Assembly: GCA_003451675.1 (NCBI GenBank)
Contig: DMCY01000053.1
Coordinates: 49,817 to 113,816, forward strand
Origin: Candidatus Atribacteria bacterium
GTDB lineage: Bacteria > Atribacterota > JS1 > SB-45 > 34-128
Direction: 5' to 3'
DNA: 64,000 nucleotides
Below the pieces are notes generated by a model. That model worked only from the letters and a program-made list of their open reading frames with translations, was not told where the DNA came from and did not search any database. The position numbers and the translations under genes are program-made. Shown piece by piece: positions 34,655 through 43,697 of the stretch. Numbering within the stretch: the first letter of the stretch is position 1; each line of letters starts with the position of its first letter.

Positions 34655-36385
34655 TCAATAAATCTTTAACCACATAATTTGATATGTTGTCAGAGAGATT
34701 TTTTCTATATCTATTGTTTTCTCAGATATTATGTCAAAATATTCTTTTTTGTTTAAGCCATACTGATTTTTTATAAAACAACATTTCTGCATATTATCTG
34801 TAATATTATGTAAGACTATTATTTTTTCCTTACCATCCGGAGAAGTCCGTAATAAAGAAAATATTCCTTTCTTTAAAAATAATACTTCCTGCTTTCCGTT
34901 GGGATAAAAGGCTTTTTCAGATTTTCTTTTATGAATTAATTTCATGAACTCAGTAAATATTTTATGTTCTCTGGAATCCGAATTTGCTAAATTTTCTTTT
35001 AATTTATCGTATTGAAATTTTTTTCGATTAATAGTTCTTTTTTGACCTGTTTCCTTTACTCCTTCCAGATAATTTTCCGTTCCGAACAGGCTATGAATAT
35101 AAATTCCCGGAATGCCTAATAGAGATAATATTATTGCTTGCGAAGCTATAAATTTCTCTATATTTAATTCTTCACTTTTTTTAGAATCGGCAATAGCACT
35201 ATAATAGGTAATATTCATTTCGTATGGTTCTTTAACCCCATTTTTTACAGTTTTATAAGATACAAATCCACCTCTTTCTTTTATGTTATCTGCGATATCG
35301 GTTATTTCCCTGTCAGTTAAAATGGCTTTAACCGGAACAACCCCCAGACCATCATGGGTAGCAAGCACATTAAAGAAAGCTGTTTTATCAGAAACATTCT
35401 TGATGTGGGATGCCCATTCAAGAAGGCGGGAGGCATCACCGGTGTAGAAGGTATGTAATACTAATAAGGGGAGGGCAAATTGATATACTAATTGGACTTC
35501 ATTATAGCCATTACCAAAATAACTAATATTCTCTTTGTGTGGTACATTTGTCTGTGTAAGCAATAATGTATCAGGAAAAATTTCATTAAGAATAGCTCTA
35601 ATTAATTGAATTATATAGTGCGTTTCTTTCAAGTTAATACAACTTGTCCCTAATTTTTTCCAGATATGACCGATTGCATCCAGGCGGATAATTCTGGCCC
35701 TTTTACTGGCATAAAATAATATTACATCGATGATCTCCAGTAGTACATTTTCATTTGCGAAATTAATGTCAATCTGGTCCGGACTATAAGTTGTCCAGAG
35801 ATAAATATCTTCCCCTTTTCTTTTAAATTTTGTTAATAATGGATGCGTTCTTGCCCTTGTAACTGAAGATAGATCAGCATCTTTATCAACACTAATAAAA
35901 TAGTCATCATATTTGGGGTTGCCTTTTAGATATTCTTTAAACCATATACTTTCAGAGGAAATATGATTGGCTACCAGGTCAAACATTAAATTGAATTTTT
36001 GACCTATATCTTCAATATCTTTCCAATCCCCTAAAGCTGGATTAACTTTTTTATAATCTATAACCGAAAATCCGTCATCAGAAGAGTAAGGATAAAATGG
36101 TAGTATATGAATGATATTTATTGCCTGTTCAATATATTCATCGGCAAATTTGAATAAGGATTGTAGGGGGTTTTTATTGGTTGCTTGAATATTATCTCCA
36201 TAAGTAATTAAGATAACATCTTTTTCATTTAAAAAATTGGCTTTTGGAATTTTGCCGGCACCATTCTTCTGGTATCTATCGATTAATTCATCAATCTTCT
36301 TAAATGTACTTTGAGCTCTATCCCTGCCATAAAGGAATTCCAGTTTGTTTATTATTATTTCCCGACTTATTTTAGATACTGACAT
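34655..36385 (-). CDS. GH13_18 sugar phosphorylase-like protein with Glu-to-Gln at the acid/base position
   Basis: 576 residues, (beta/alpha)8 GH13 fold of the sucrose/glucosylglycerate phosphorylase subfamily: HILPFYPYSSDDGFSVIDY, FDLVANHIS, RLDAIGHIWKK (nucleophile Asp236), LATHDGLGV (transition-state Asp345). The family segment normally reading TETNVPH, whose Glu is the general acid/base, here reads TQTNVPH (Gln278, codon CAG at 35552-35554). The rest of that block (KENISYFGNG) is intact, so the alignment is unambiguous. The protein may be inactive as a phosphorylase, restricted to activated donors, or have another role. Located between two lacI genes. Confidence 0.87.
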   Translation of the reverse strand: MSVSKISREIIINKLEFLYGRDRAQSTFKKIDELIDRYQKNGAGKIPKANFLNEKDVILITYGDNIQATNKNPLQSLFKFADEYIEQAINIIHILPFYPYSSDDGFSVIDYKKVNPALGDWKDIEDIGQKFNLMFDLVANHISSESIWFKEYLKGNPKYDDYFISVDKDADLSSVTRARTHPLLTKFKRKGEDIYLWTTYSPDQIDINFANENVLLEIIDVILFYASKRARIIRLDAIGHIWKKLGTSCINLKETHYIIQLIRAILNEIFPDTLLLTQTNVPHKENISYFGNGYNEVQLVYQFALPLLVLHTFYTGDASRLLEWASHIKNVSDKTAFFNVLATHDGLGVVPVKAILTDREITDIADNIKERGGFVSYKTVKNGVKEPYEMNITYYSAIADSKKSEELNIEKFIASQAIILSLLGIPGIYIHSLFGTENYLEGVKETGQKRTINRKKFQYDKLKENLANSDSREHKIFTEFMKLIHKRKSEKAFYPNGKQEVLFLKKGIFSLLRTSPDGKEKIIVLHNITDNMQKCCFIKNQYGLNKKEYFDIISEKTIDIEKISLTTYQIMWLKIY

Positions 36386-36452
36386 ATTGCACTGCTTCTC
36401 CGATATGGTTTTTCAACAATAAGAGTAAATTGTTTAATAAAGTTTCATCGTC

Positions 36453-37466
36453 CTAAGTAGAGGCTCTGATAATTAATTTTGGCTGGAAAATAATTCTTTG
36501 ACTTTTATGATTCTCGGGATCTTTTAACTGTTGAGCTAAAATTTTTATTGCCCCCTCTGCCATCTTTCTTACAGACTGGCTAATCGTTGTCAGGGCCGGA
36601 TAATAGTATTCTGATAACGGAATATTATCAATTCCAAGTACCGCAATATCCTGGGGTATTTTTAGCCTCTTTTCCTGAATAGCATGATAAACCCCTATTG
36701 CCCTCTGGTCACCGGAGACAAAAAGGGCATCAGGAGCTTCTTCTTCTAAAATATTCTTCATCTTTTCATAAGCAAATTTGGGGTTCATAATTCCATAATC
36801 AATATGCATTAATTCACTCTTGATATGATAATCATTAAAGGCTTGAATAAATCCTTTTGCTCTATCCTGGTTTACCGTAAAATTTTTATCCCCCAGAAAA
36901 AATCGAATAGACCTCTTCCCTCTTTTGATAAGATGCTCAGCTCCCAAATAACCTGCTTTAACATTATCAAGATTAACAAAAGAACTAGATTCATAGACAT
37001 TATCCCTACCGACAATAACAAAAGGAATCTTCCTTTCCACAAGATAGTCAATCCGGCGATCAATTTCCCGAGTATCAAAAATTATAGCACCGTCTGCAAA
37101 GCCGTTTTTTAGCAAATAGAAACCATCATGTTTATTTTCTTCAACTTTATAAGCTGAAGACTTTGAAACTATTAATTTATACCCTAATCTATTGGCTTCG
37201 CTATCTAAATATCGGATAAAAACATTATGGAAATTTCCTATATAATTTGCCGCATTTTTTTCTACAAAGACTATCAAAATCCCGGTTGTTTTTTTTCTAA
37301 GTGACCTGGCAATAAGATTAACATCATACCCGGTTGATTCAATGATTTTTAATATTTTATCTCTTGTTTCTTTCTTTACTTTTTTTTCTCTATTTACAAC
37401 TCTGGAAACCGTCCGCGGAGAAACGTTGGCGATTTTTGCGATATCTTTAATAGTATATTCCTTTAT
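36453..37466 (-). CDS. LacI-family transcription regulator, probable AUA start
   Basis: Full-length LacI protein (337 residues) if begun at AUA 37466: IKEYTIKDIAKIANVSPRTV is split as KEYTIKDIAKIANVSPRTVS, then RVVNREKKVKK, hinge ARSLRKKTTG, then the sensor domain. GGAGG at 37476-37480 lies nine bases before AUA. A TGA precedes in frame at 37473-37475 and no ATG, GTG or TTG occurs until TTG 37277, which would delete the whole DNA-binding domain. The sensor domain is intact (FADGAIIFDT, PDALFVSGDQRAIGVY). It probably regulates the downstream GH13_18 gene. Confidence 0.85.
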   Translation of the reverse strand: MKEYTIKDIAKIANVSPRTVSRVVNREKKVKKETRDKILKIIESTGYDVNLIARSLRKKTTGILIVFVEKNAANYIGNFHNVFIRYLDSEANRLGYKLIVSKSSAYKVEENKHDGFYLLKNGFADGAIIFDTREIDRRIDYLVERKIPFVIVGRDNVYESSSFVNLDNVKAGYLGAEHLIKRGKRSIRFFLGDKNFTVNQDRAKGFIQAFNDYHIKSELMHIDYGIMNPKFAYEKMKNILEEEAPDALFVSGDQRAIGVYHAIQEKRLKIPQDIAVLGIDNIPLSEYYYPALTTISQSVRKMAEGAIKILAQQLKDPENHKSQRIIFQPKLIIRAST

Positions 37467-37489
37467 TTCAAATCACCTCCATAAAATCA

Positions 37490-38833
37490 TTATATAATCA
37501 TTTTTAATTTTTCTTCTAAGCTTTCATGTGAAAAATATTTTCTTCCTAATTGGAAATTTCCTTCAACCATCTTTTCTCTGTAATCTTTATCTATAAGTAA
37601 TTTTATACATTCCCCGGCAGCACGCTTTATTACTCCTTTACTCACCTTTGCCAGACCGTATTTATCAAGCTCGTATTTGTCGCCTAAAGAAATGACCTTA
37701 AACCCTTTTTCTTTGATATCTTCTTTATAAACATCATACTCAAATACTAACATCGGTTTTTTGGCAAATAAACCTTCTAAAAACTGATTTCCCCATCCCT
37801 CCTGAATACTCGGATAGGTTATTATATCTGCAAAAACATACGTATCCCATAAGGAATATATCTTATTATTGTTTTTTGTACACCTTGAATGTTCAACCAG
37901 ATTATTGACAAACAGCAATTCTACATTGCTTTTTTTGGCTCTGGTTTTAAGCCTCTCAACATAATCATCTGCAGTCTCTATCATCCCCGCTAAAACGAGT
38001 ACGATCCTGCTATCCTCTTTAAAACTTTTGCCATTATATAATTTTGCTTCTTCAAGTATTTTCCTATTCTCCTCTTTCTGCATCTCCCCAACTACATCTA
38101 TTGCCAGTTCAATTGCTTTTCTATTTGTTACCCTGGTTGCCTGTAACATAAGAATATCATTATCTTTAATGCCTAATTTTTTTCTAAAATCTTTATTGTA
38201 ATTATCAGTCTCCCATAACTTCTCATTAAAATCAAATACATTAGGTATAATAGTAGAATCTAGATTTCTTCTCACTTTTAATTCTTTTTGAACAATACTA
38301 TTAATCACCACATGTGAAATCAAATCATCTTTTGGGGGATAGTATTTATTTAAGATGTGGCGAACAAAATTACATGTTGGCTGAGAAAAATTATCCCTTT
38401 CCCAGTAAAAATCATGATGATGTCCGATACATCTAATACCTAATTCCTTAATAACATTAACAAACGCCATAGCAGTAGGGATGCTTCTGCCGATTGAAAA
38501 AATATTATTGGGAACAATTAAATCTATCTTATTTTCTATTAAGATTTTTTTCAAAGCTTCTTCAATTTTCAAAGTTTGCCTTCTTATGGCTCTTATTAAT
38601 TCGTCCTCATCCTGATAATCTTCTAATTTTAAGTAAGCATTTCTTTCAATTTTCAAATCCTCTTCAAATCTATAATTCATTTCCGGTATAATATAACCAT
38701 CAGATGTACCTGTACTGCCGGCGATAAAATATACTTTATGCCCCATATTTTCTAAAACTTTTTCCCATTTATCCATTTCCAGGGAAACTCCATCAGTTTC
38801 GCCAACTCGATAATGACATAATGCTATATTCAT
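37490..38833 (-). CDS. GT4 glycosyltransferase
   Basis: 447 residues from ATG 38833, which has AAGGAAGGA a few bases upstream; a longer frame to 38962 overlaps the mannosidase and lacks a ribosome site. N-terminal ALCHYRVGETDGVSLEMDKW and C-terminal PSIQEGWGNQFLEGLFAKKP (the E-x7-E nucleotide-sugar motif) mark the GT-B fold GT4. It likely uses GDP-mannose, UDP-glucose or a similar donor. It sits in the same operon as GH38 and GH13_18, hinting at a glycoside made and broken by one locus. Confidence 0.8.
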   Translation of the reverse strand: MNIALCHYRVGETDGVSLEMDKWEKVLENMGHKVYFIAGSTGTSDGYIIPEMNYRFEEDLKIERNAYLKLEDYQDEDELIRAIRRQTLKIEEALKKILIENKIDLIVPNNIFSIGRSIPTAMAFVNVIKELGIRCIGHHHDFYWERDNFSQPTCNFVRHILNKYYPPKDDLISHVVINSIVQKELKVRRNLDSTIIPNVFDFNEKLWETDNYNKDFRKKLGIKDNDILMLQATRVTNRKAIELAIDVVGEMQKEENRKILEEAKLYNGKSFKEDSRIVLVLAGMIETADDYVERLKTRAKKSNVELLFVNNLVEHSRCTKNNNKIYSLWDTYVFADIITYPSIQEGWGNQFLEGLFAKKPMLVFEYDVYKEDIKEKGFKVISLGDKYELDKYGLAKVSKGVIKRAAGECIKLLIDKDYREKMVEGNFQLGRKYFSHESLEEKLKMII

Positions 38834-38939
38834 ATTATCCTTCCTTTGTGTAATAATTCTATATCCCCTCATGACTTTCATAATCAAAAAATAATATACC
38901 AAATAAATTGCAAATTTTTTTATCTTATCAAAACTATAT

Positions 38940-41585
38940 TTATTTACGCAATAATACTTCAAAAATAATAGTCTTTATCTCCTTTGGCTTAACTTCTATT
39001 TTGACTCCATTATTATATACTAATTTTTCTTCATAACTTTCATCCAGCTTACCCAGGTAAACTTTATTTACATCAAATTCTAATTTAATCTTTCCAATAG
39101 TCACTTTATCGGTAGGATTATAAACCCTGATTAGCAATTTATCTTTGAACTCATGTTTTTTAATAGCGCTGATCTCTAAATGGTCACCTTCTAATTGAAT
39201 AAAACTATATTTATCTGATAGATTTCCTGGTTGATTTTCTAATTGTTTAGTTACTACTTTGGTCTTGTACTGTTTTGTCTTATGAGAAATACGGGCATCA
39301 TCCCAACTGCCCTGATGAGGTATAATAGCATAAGAAAAAATATTTTCTCCTAAACATTGTGCTTCTGGGGTGGCAAATGAAGGACCAGCATTTCCTTTTT
39401 TATATTCCAGATCTCCCCGTGATAACCAGCCTACACTACGAACTAAAGTTAAAGCTATAGTATTATTATCAGGAATTATCTCGTATTCAGGTAGTCCCCG
39501 ATTCAGTACTGCCAGTCCATATTCTTTATTATTAATATCTATGAATCCTGAATTATGAGCAGTTTTATAAGCTTTTTCTTTCCAGCCTTCACTATCAGAT
39601 ACATTAATGGAACGCTTTACTACATCAAAATGACCATCAGCATAAACATAATCGCTTTTAATAGCAGTGGGAAATTCTACTTGTAAACGATGATCACAGA
39701 CTCTATTATTAAATTTGGTTTTAAATTCTATTCTCTGAATCTCACTATATAATTTTATTTCAGATTCAAGAGGACACTCTATCATCTTATCTGCTCGGGA
39801 TTTTCTATCAGGGTTTAATCCCACTGGCAACATCATCTTTCCCGATACCTTTAAAGTAGCTTCAGATGGACCTACATCCTGAATACTAAGATTATCCAAT
39901 TGACTAATTATTATTTCATCATTTAAGGGAGGAGAATAAGTGTATTCATCACCTGCATCTCCACCATCTATAAATCTATGGCAATTCTTAAAAACTTTAT
40001 TATTTAACTTATCTACAATAGTTAATGTTCGGTTAGCTTCAACAATTATTTTGTAATATTTATTTTCAATGTAATCTCTACCGGCTCTTATATCAGTCTC
40101 ATATTCTTTGGAGGTCATTAAATTATTAATTGCCTTAACTATAAATATTTTATAACCACAGGCAGGAATGTCTTTAGCGGTAAAAGATATATCAGCATAA
40201 TTAACTTCTAAAAATTGAGGAACCTTAAAAGGATTAAAAATAATTTTATAATCTGCTCCATATCCTTTTAATTGATAAGGAATCTCTTCCCTTTGTGTAT
40301 TTAAAACCTTCACTCGATTTAAGTTAATCTCTTGGGGGAATTTAATCCTTACCTCTACATTCTCATCTATGAAATAAGGAAGAGGGTTAAAGACCAAAAG
40401 AGCCAACTCATCTTTATTTAAATAATTAATCTTAATCTTTCCTGTAATATAATCTAAATTTTTATTGATTACCCCTTGGGCGATCTGTTTGGACCAATCA
40501 AAGCGGGTCATCATCTCTTTATGTACCTGATCTATACTGCAGCCACAGATACTATCATGGGGATGATTTTTTAATAACCATTTCCAGCTGGTCCAGATTA
40601 AATTTTGGGGATAATCTTTGCCTAACAGCCAAGCCAGAGAAGCAGTCGGTTCAGCCCAATTTTTTAAAAGGATTTCACACCTTTCATTAGCTTGTTTGAT
40701 ATACATACGGGATGAATATACACTCTGTAAAATATGAGTATCTTTGCCTGATCTAAATTCACCGCTAATTTTATTAAGATTAGATTTTACAGTCTCTTTA
40801 GCATAATCTATATATTCTTCCAGGTTCCCTTGTTTTATCTCAACATCTATAAAACGTTTATTTAACTCTTTTACTAAAAGAGGTATAAGGGGTTGAGCTT
40901 CCAAATGATCAACACCATTTAATAATAATAGCGATTTTGAGGTTTCTCGAGATAATAAATCTTCAATTGCCTCTTTTATTAGCTTATAGGCTTGGTCTAC
41001 ATCCTCGGGTAAACTCATAGCATTACAATAACCGACTTTGGGTAGATGAACAGCAAAAAGCTCTGTACCATCAGGTCCTTGCCAGATAAATTCATTCCCT
41101 TGACTCTGGTCATATTCTATACCCCGCCAGAAAATAATATTATCAATTCCAAAACCTTTTAAGATCTGAGGCATCTGGGATATATGGCCGAAAGGGTCGG
41201 GTATATAACCGATCTTCATTACTCTGCCGAACTCAGAGGCAATCTTATGACCTAAAAGTAGATTTCTTATAATTGATTCTGCACTCACCAGAAATTCATC
41301 AGGGAGAACATACCAGGGACCAACATGAATTTTGCCTTCAGTGATATATTTTTTTAGAATTCCCCTTTTTTCGGGATGAACTTCCAGGTAATCTTCCAGA
41401 ACAATAGTCTGACCATCTAAGGTAAAATCACTAAATGTTTTATCATTTTCTAAAATATCGATTAAATTATCTACCAAATTAATTAATCTAACTCTAAATT
41501 GTTGAAATGTTTGATACCATTCTCTATCCCAATGGGTATGAGGTACAATGAATGCCTTGTATTGCTTTTTATTAATCTTAGCCAA
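38940..41585 (-). CDS. GH38 alpha-mannosidase
   Basis: 881 residues; TTG start with AAAGGAG ten bases upstream. The N-terminal catalytic domain has VPHTHWDREWYQTFQQFR (zinc ligands His and Asp) and GYIPDPFGHISQMPQIL (nucleophile Asp). The middle and C-terminal beta domains follow. It is cytoplasmic and resembles MngB-type enzymes that hydrolyse phosphorylated or small alpha-mannosides. First enzyme of the long minus-strand operon and probably the entry step releasing mannose from an imported or stored mannoside. Confidence 0.9.
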   Translation of the reverse strand: MAKINKKQYKAFIVPHTHWDREWYQTFQQFRVRLINLVDNLIDILENDKTFSDFTLDGQTIVLEDYLEVHPEKRGILKKYITEGKIHVGPWYVLPDEFLVSAESIIRNLLLGHKIASEFGRVMKIGYIPDPFGHISQMPQILKGFGIDNIIFWRGIEYDQSQGNEFIWQGPDGTELFAVHLPKVGYCNAMSLPEDVDQAYKLIKEAIEDLLSRETSKSLLLLNGVDHLEAQPLIPLLVKELNKRFIDVEIKQGNLEEYIDYAKETVKSNLNKISGEFRSGKDTHILQSVYSSRMYIKQANERCEILLKNWAEPTASLAWLLGKDYPQNLIWTSWKWLLKNHPHDSICGCSIDQVHKEMMTRFDWSKQIAQGVINKNLDYITGKIKINYLNKDELALLVFNPLPYFIDENVEVRIKFPQEINLNRVKVLNTQREEIPYQLKGYGADYKIIFNPFKVPQFLEVNYADISFTAKDIPACGYKIFIVKAINNLMTSKEYETDIRAGRDYIENKYYKIIVEANRTLTIVDKLNNKVFKNCHRFIDGGDAGDEYTYSPPLNDEIIISQLDNLSIQDVGPSEATLKVSGKMMLPVGLNPDRKSRADKMIECPLESEIKLYSEIQRIEFKTKFNNRVCDHRLQVEFPTAIKSDYVYADGHFDVVKRSINVSDSEGWKEKAYKTAHNSGFIDINNKEYGLAVLNRGLPEYEIIPDNNTIALTLVRSVGWLSRGDLEYKKGNAGPSFATPEAQCLGENIFSYAIIPHQGSWDDARISHKTKQYKTKVVTKQLENQPGNLSDKYSFIQLEGDHLEISAIKKHEFKDKLLIRVYNPTDKVTIGKIKLEFDVNKVYLGKLDESYEEKLVYNNGVKIEVKPKEIKTIIFEVLLRK

Positions 41586-41773
41586 TTTAATTTTCTCCTT
41601 TCTTTTTTTCTCTTTTGTTGGTCAGAAAGTTTTCTTAGTTTTATTATATAATTTCCTCCTTAGTCCTTATTCATTTTTAATTTCTTTAATCATATGCTTC
41701 TAAAATAAGCAAAACTTAAAATATTCTGCAGAATAAATTTAATAGTAGTTAGTACAACTTAAGATTATTTAAA

Positions 41774-43000
41774 CTAATTACTTCCTTGATATATCCTCAT
41801 TTTTAAAGCTAACCTCAGTTGTACAGCATCATCAAATTTTTTAGGGTCTAAACCGGTTATCTCTTTAACTCTTCTTAATCTATAAAGTAAAGTATTGCGA
41901 TGTACATAGATAGCTTGAGCAGTTTTTGAAATACTTAAATTATTATCAAAAAAGGCTTTTAAAGTTTCTAGCAATGTTTCGTTTATTTTCTTCTCTTTAT
42001 TATTTTTTGTAGAATAAATAGTTTTTCCCATAAATTCTTGCTGACTTTCTTCTCTTATCTCCGCTAACAGCTTGCCTACGCCCAGATTGTCTACATGATA
42101 AATATCTCCCGCTCCTTCCAATCTAGTCCCTACATCTAACGCCTGGGTAGCTTCTTTAAATGATTTATTTAAACCCTGAATACCTCCACGATATTCTCCG
42201 ATTCCGATGGTCACTTTAAATTTCATCTGCTGAGAAATGGTATCTTTTATTCTCTTTCCAATTCTAAATAATTTTTTTCTTAGAATTTCATCTGAATCTT
42301 TAAGATTAATAGTTTTCAGAACTACAAATCTATCTCCCCCCGTATAAGATACAATTTCCTGAGGGGTATCCACAAATATCCCTTGAATAGTTTTTAATAC
42401 ATCATTCTTTAATCTTTGTAAATGAATTTCTCCTTCTTTCGACCCTTTGAATGCCTGCAAACTCTGTTTAGCGGTCTTTTCAAACTGATAAATATCCATA
42501 ACTAAGGCTACTCGAGGAATTAGGATATCATACCCCACAATTTGCCCTCGAGTTAAAAATAAATCTGAATCATTTCCAATTCTTCCGGAGATTAGATCGT
42601 GAATAAAATTTTCCTGAGCCTGTTTTTCTAATTGTATTTCTTTTAATAAAAATTCCTGCTGTAACATCATCTCTACAGTCATTTTAATTACTTCGCCAAA
42701 AGGGCTAACTTCATTTGGTTCACCGGTAATACCCACTACTCCTATAATTTTGTTATTATGTTCTATGGGGAGATTAATTCCTGGCTTTGCCCCTACTAAA
42801 TTATTTATATCTTTGGAATAAATCTCCATTTTTTTTCCTTCCTTAATTACCTGGGCTGCCCCCTCATGAAATTGGTTCAAACGGCTTTTGTCGCCAGAAC
42901 CGATAATCACGCCATTCTCATCCATAATATTAATATTTTTCCTTAAAATGCCCATAGTTCTCTCTACGATATTCTGAGCAAGTTTATGGGTAATCTTCAT
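41774..43000 (-). CDS. CdaR-like sugar-acid regulator
   Basis: 408 residues; ATG after GAGAGGTGG. Putative sugar diacid recognition domain (NIVERTMGILRKNINIMDEN, GAKPGINLPIEHNNKIIGVV), a GGDEF-like central region without catalytic residues, and a C-terminal PucR HTH (NLSISKTAQAIYVHRNTLLY, RLRRVKEITGLDP). Family members activate glycerate/glucarate genes on binding a sugar acid, which fits a locus handling a glycosylglycerate-type compound. Lies 188 nt upstream of the mannosidase, same strand. Confidence 0.9.
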   Translation of the reverse strand: MKITHKLAQNIVERTMGILRKNINIMDENGVIIGSGDKSRLNQFHEGAAQVIKEGKKMEIYSKDINNLVGAKPGINLPIEHNNKIIGVVGITGEPNEVSPFGEVIKMTVEMMLQQEFLLKEIQLEKQAQENFIHDLISGRIGNDSDLFLTRGQIVGYDILIPRVALVMDIYQFEKTAKQSLQAFKGSKEGEIHLQRLKNDVLKTIQGIFVDTPQEIVSYTGGDRFVVLKTINLKDSDEILRKKLFRIGKRIKDTISQQMKFKVTIGIGEYRGGIQGLNKSFKEATQALDVGTRLEGAGDIYHVDNLGVGKLLAEIREESQQEFMGKTIYSTKNNKEKKINETLLETLKAFFDNNLSISKTAQAIYVHRNTLLYRLRRVKEITGLDPKKFDDAVQLRLALKMRIYQGSN

Positions 43001-43697
43001 CGATTGCCACCTCTCTTTAAATAAAATTCGTATCTCGGTATTTAGTTAGCTGGTTAGTTAGTTAACTGGTTATTTGGTTCATTAGTTATCCGGTTTGCCT
43101 GTTAACCAGTTTATCGATTATTAATAGTTTCAAGCTACAAGTTAAGATGATTACTTTACACTAACCATAGTCTCGTATCTCGTATATAGTATCGAGTATC
43201 GCGTCAAGAAAGAGAAAGAAAAATACCATTCTACTTTTTATCTACCTCAATAAAGTTTATATCGGCAAATTGTCTTTTATAATTAGCTTATTCGACAAAA
43301 TAAGTAAAAATCCTTCTTTAATTATATATGCTGATTTAAAAATTACAACATTAGGCAGGTGAGATGGCTGTCTTAATAGTTAGTTGGCTAAAAGTTTTCC
43401 AATTAGCTGGTTCATTGGTCTTGTTTCGGGCAGACACAAGATCTGCCCCTACTTGTAACTCGCAACTTGCATCTTGCAACTATTTTCTTTTTTGTTTTTT
43501 CTTACTAAATACTATTCGCTATTCACTAACGACTAATTTAATTGGGTAATCGGTAAATTAATTATAAATATTTTTATAAAAAAAGAGGATTTTTAAAAAT
43601 AATGTTGAATATATAAGTATTAAGTATAAATTCTTTTAGTATTTCTTCGATTTTATCCGTAAAGTTATAAAATATTAAAAAAGAAAGGATGGTAAAT
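43001..43697. other. Repeat-filled intergenic region
   Basis: Between divergent genes. Contains TTAGTTAGCTGGTTAGTTAG tracts (43041-43110), degenerate TATCGAGTATCGCG words (43175-43205), a TTAGTTGGCTAAAAG / AGCTGGTTCATTGG tract (43378-43420) and a partial GGGCAGACACAAGATCTGCCCCTAC palindrome (43429-43453). Short open frames here are repeat-derived and have no ribosome site. No RNA gene seen. Confidence 0.6.

Noticed and set aside
36453..37277. LacI protein beginning at TTG 37277
   Set aside because: The same frame continues upstream through a complete LacI DNA-binding domain; the short version is an artefact of requiring a canonical start.
38834..38962. 43-residue N-terminal extension of the GT4 protein
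   Set aside because: It overlaps the GH38 gene, lacks a ribosome site and is not part of the GT4 fold; ATG 38833 has AAGGAAGGA at proper spacing.
43040..43110. Possible CRISPR array in the GGTTAGTTAG-type tracts
   Set aside because: The words are 4-8 bp, contiguous and degenerate, with no fixed-length direct repeats or unique spacers, and no cas genes occur.
43364..43549. 61-residue plus-strand open frame
   Set aside because: Built from the TTAGTTGGCTAAAAG and GATCTGCCCCTAC repeats, no ribosome site, no family resemblance.
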